This document shows, piece by piece, positions 16,739 to 16,894 of a stretch of 16,894 bases of DNA (positions are counted from its first letter, which is position 1; every line of letters starts with the position of its first letter). The position numbers and the translations under genes were made by a program. The DNA lies in assembly GCA_937926355.1 (NCBI GenBank), contig CALAZP010000305.1, positions 1-16,894 on the forward strand, written 5' to 3'. This DNA comes from an uncultured Saprospirales bacterium. GTDB lineage: Bacteria; Bacteroidota; Bacteroidia; Chitinophagales; Saprospiraceae. Below the pieces are notes generated by a model. It was not told the DNA's origin and made no database searches. It saw only the letters and a program-made list of their open reading frames with translations.

Positions 16739-16823
16739 TCACTCACAATTAACAATTAATTAATCTTTCAGCGGGTATTAAATTTATTCCTTATTTTACT
16801 TTAGTGATAAATATCCACTGAAT
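16739..16823 (+). promoter_or_regulatory. 85-base AT-rich gap before the response regulator
   Basis: This is one of the two largest gaps in the window and the likely end of the preceding transcript and start of the next. TACTTTAG (16797-16804) resembles the -7 box TAnnTTTG and lies 20 bases before the ATG, but no -33 TTTG stands at the right distance. I see no strong GC-rich hairpin with a T run here; only short AT-rich repeats (AATTAAC and AATTAAT, 16747-16764) are visible. Confidence 0.25.
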
Positions 16824-16894
16824 ATGGAATCTAAAAAAATTCTGATTGTAGATGATGAACCAGATATATTAGAATTTTTGGAATACAATCTCAA
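16824..16894 (+). CDS. response regulator, N-terminal fragment (cut by window end)
   Basis: The visible 23 codons read MESKKILIVDDEPDILEFLE followed by YNL. The KILIVDDEPDILEFL stretch is the first beta strand, acidic Asp-Asp pair and first helix of a CheY-type receiver domain. Phosphoacceptor Asp, effector domain and any cognate kinase lie beyond the window. In this phylum such a start is common in OmpR/PhoB-type regulators, but the output domain cannot be judged. The preceding 85-base gap suggests its own promoter. Confidence 0.9.
   Translation, partial: MESKKILIVDDEPDILEFLEYNL

Noticed and set aside
16739..16823. Possible intrinsic terminator after the DUF4296 lipoprotein gene
   Set aside because: Only short AT-rich repeats are present; there is no GC-rich stem followed by a T run.
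1..16894. Mobile elements, CRISPR arrays, defence or secondary-metabolite clusters
   Set aside because: No transposase, integrase, spaced direct repeats or such enzyme families were seen; the gene content is mostly housekeeping and envelope genes with uniform base composition.

Overview
The window looks like chromosomal DNA of a Bacteroidota bacterium, probably order Cytophagales and possibly the Cyclobacteriaceae. The grounds are low GC content, few visible Shine-Dalgarno sites, signal peptides ending in A-x-A before Q, and families largely typical of this phylum: DUF3822 next to rsmD, DUF4296 lipoprotein, DUF4369/thioredoxin protein and an exported alpha-2-macroglobulin-like protein. Lineage is inferred from family recognition, not from a search. 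I see no insertion sequence, integrase, phage gene, CRISPR array or rRNA, and no gene-free stretch longer than about 90 bases.

Layout. A tRNA-Arg(CCT) on the minus strand (2-73) is divergent from a plus-strand FAD-dependent oxidoreductase (121-1179). Next come a very large exported alpha-2-macroglobulin-like protein (1240-6348) and a DUF697+SHOCT membrane-associated protein (6367-7026). The last of these converges on tsaD (7019-8023, minus) with an 8-base 3' overlap. Downstream of tsaD's start lies a short divergent gap, and from it begins a long plus-strand series: a pseudopilin-like single-span protein (8110-8694), a terminator-like hairpin (8713-8748), DUF3822 (8682-9383), rsmD, argS, glnS, pyrR and pyrB (ending 14969). 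The genes from DUF3822 to pyrB are 3 to 35 bases apart or overlap, so they are probably co-transcribed. After a 36-base gap come an exported thioredoxin-fold protein and a small DUF4296 lipoprotein, coupled by a 4-base overlap. The window ends inside the first 23 codons of a response regulator.

How the genes fit together. The central block is mostly translation housekeeping: TsaD (t6A37 of tRNA), RsmD (16S rRNA methylation), ArgRS and GlnRS, with tRNA-Arg nearby. It is joined to the start of pyrimidine synthesis, PyrR and PyrB. The flanks hold cell-envelope proteins: the macroglobulin-like protein, the thioredoxin-like protein, the lipoprotein and the pseudopilin-like protein.

I did not find a clearly new multi-gene system. 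The points most worth a second look are these: a strong intrinsic-terminator-like hairpin lying inside the apparent N-terminal coding sequence of DUF3822; an RsmD whose catalytic (D/N)PPY motif reads GPPY; a macroglobulin-like protein whose thioester motif is replaced by FEEE; a pyrR-pyrB pair with no leader or attenuator next to it; and a solitary pseudopilin-like protein.
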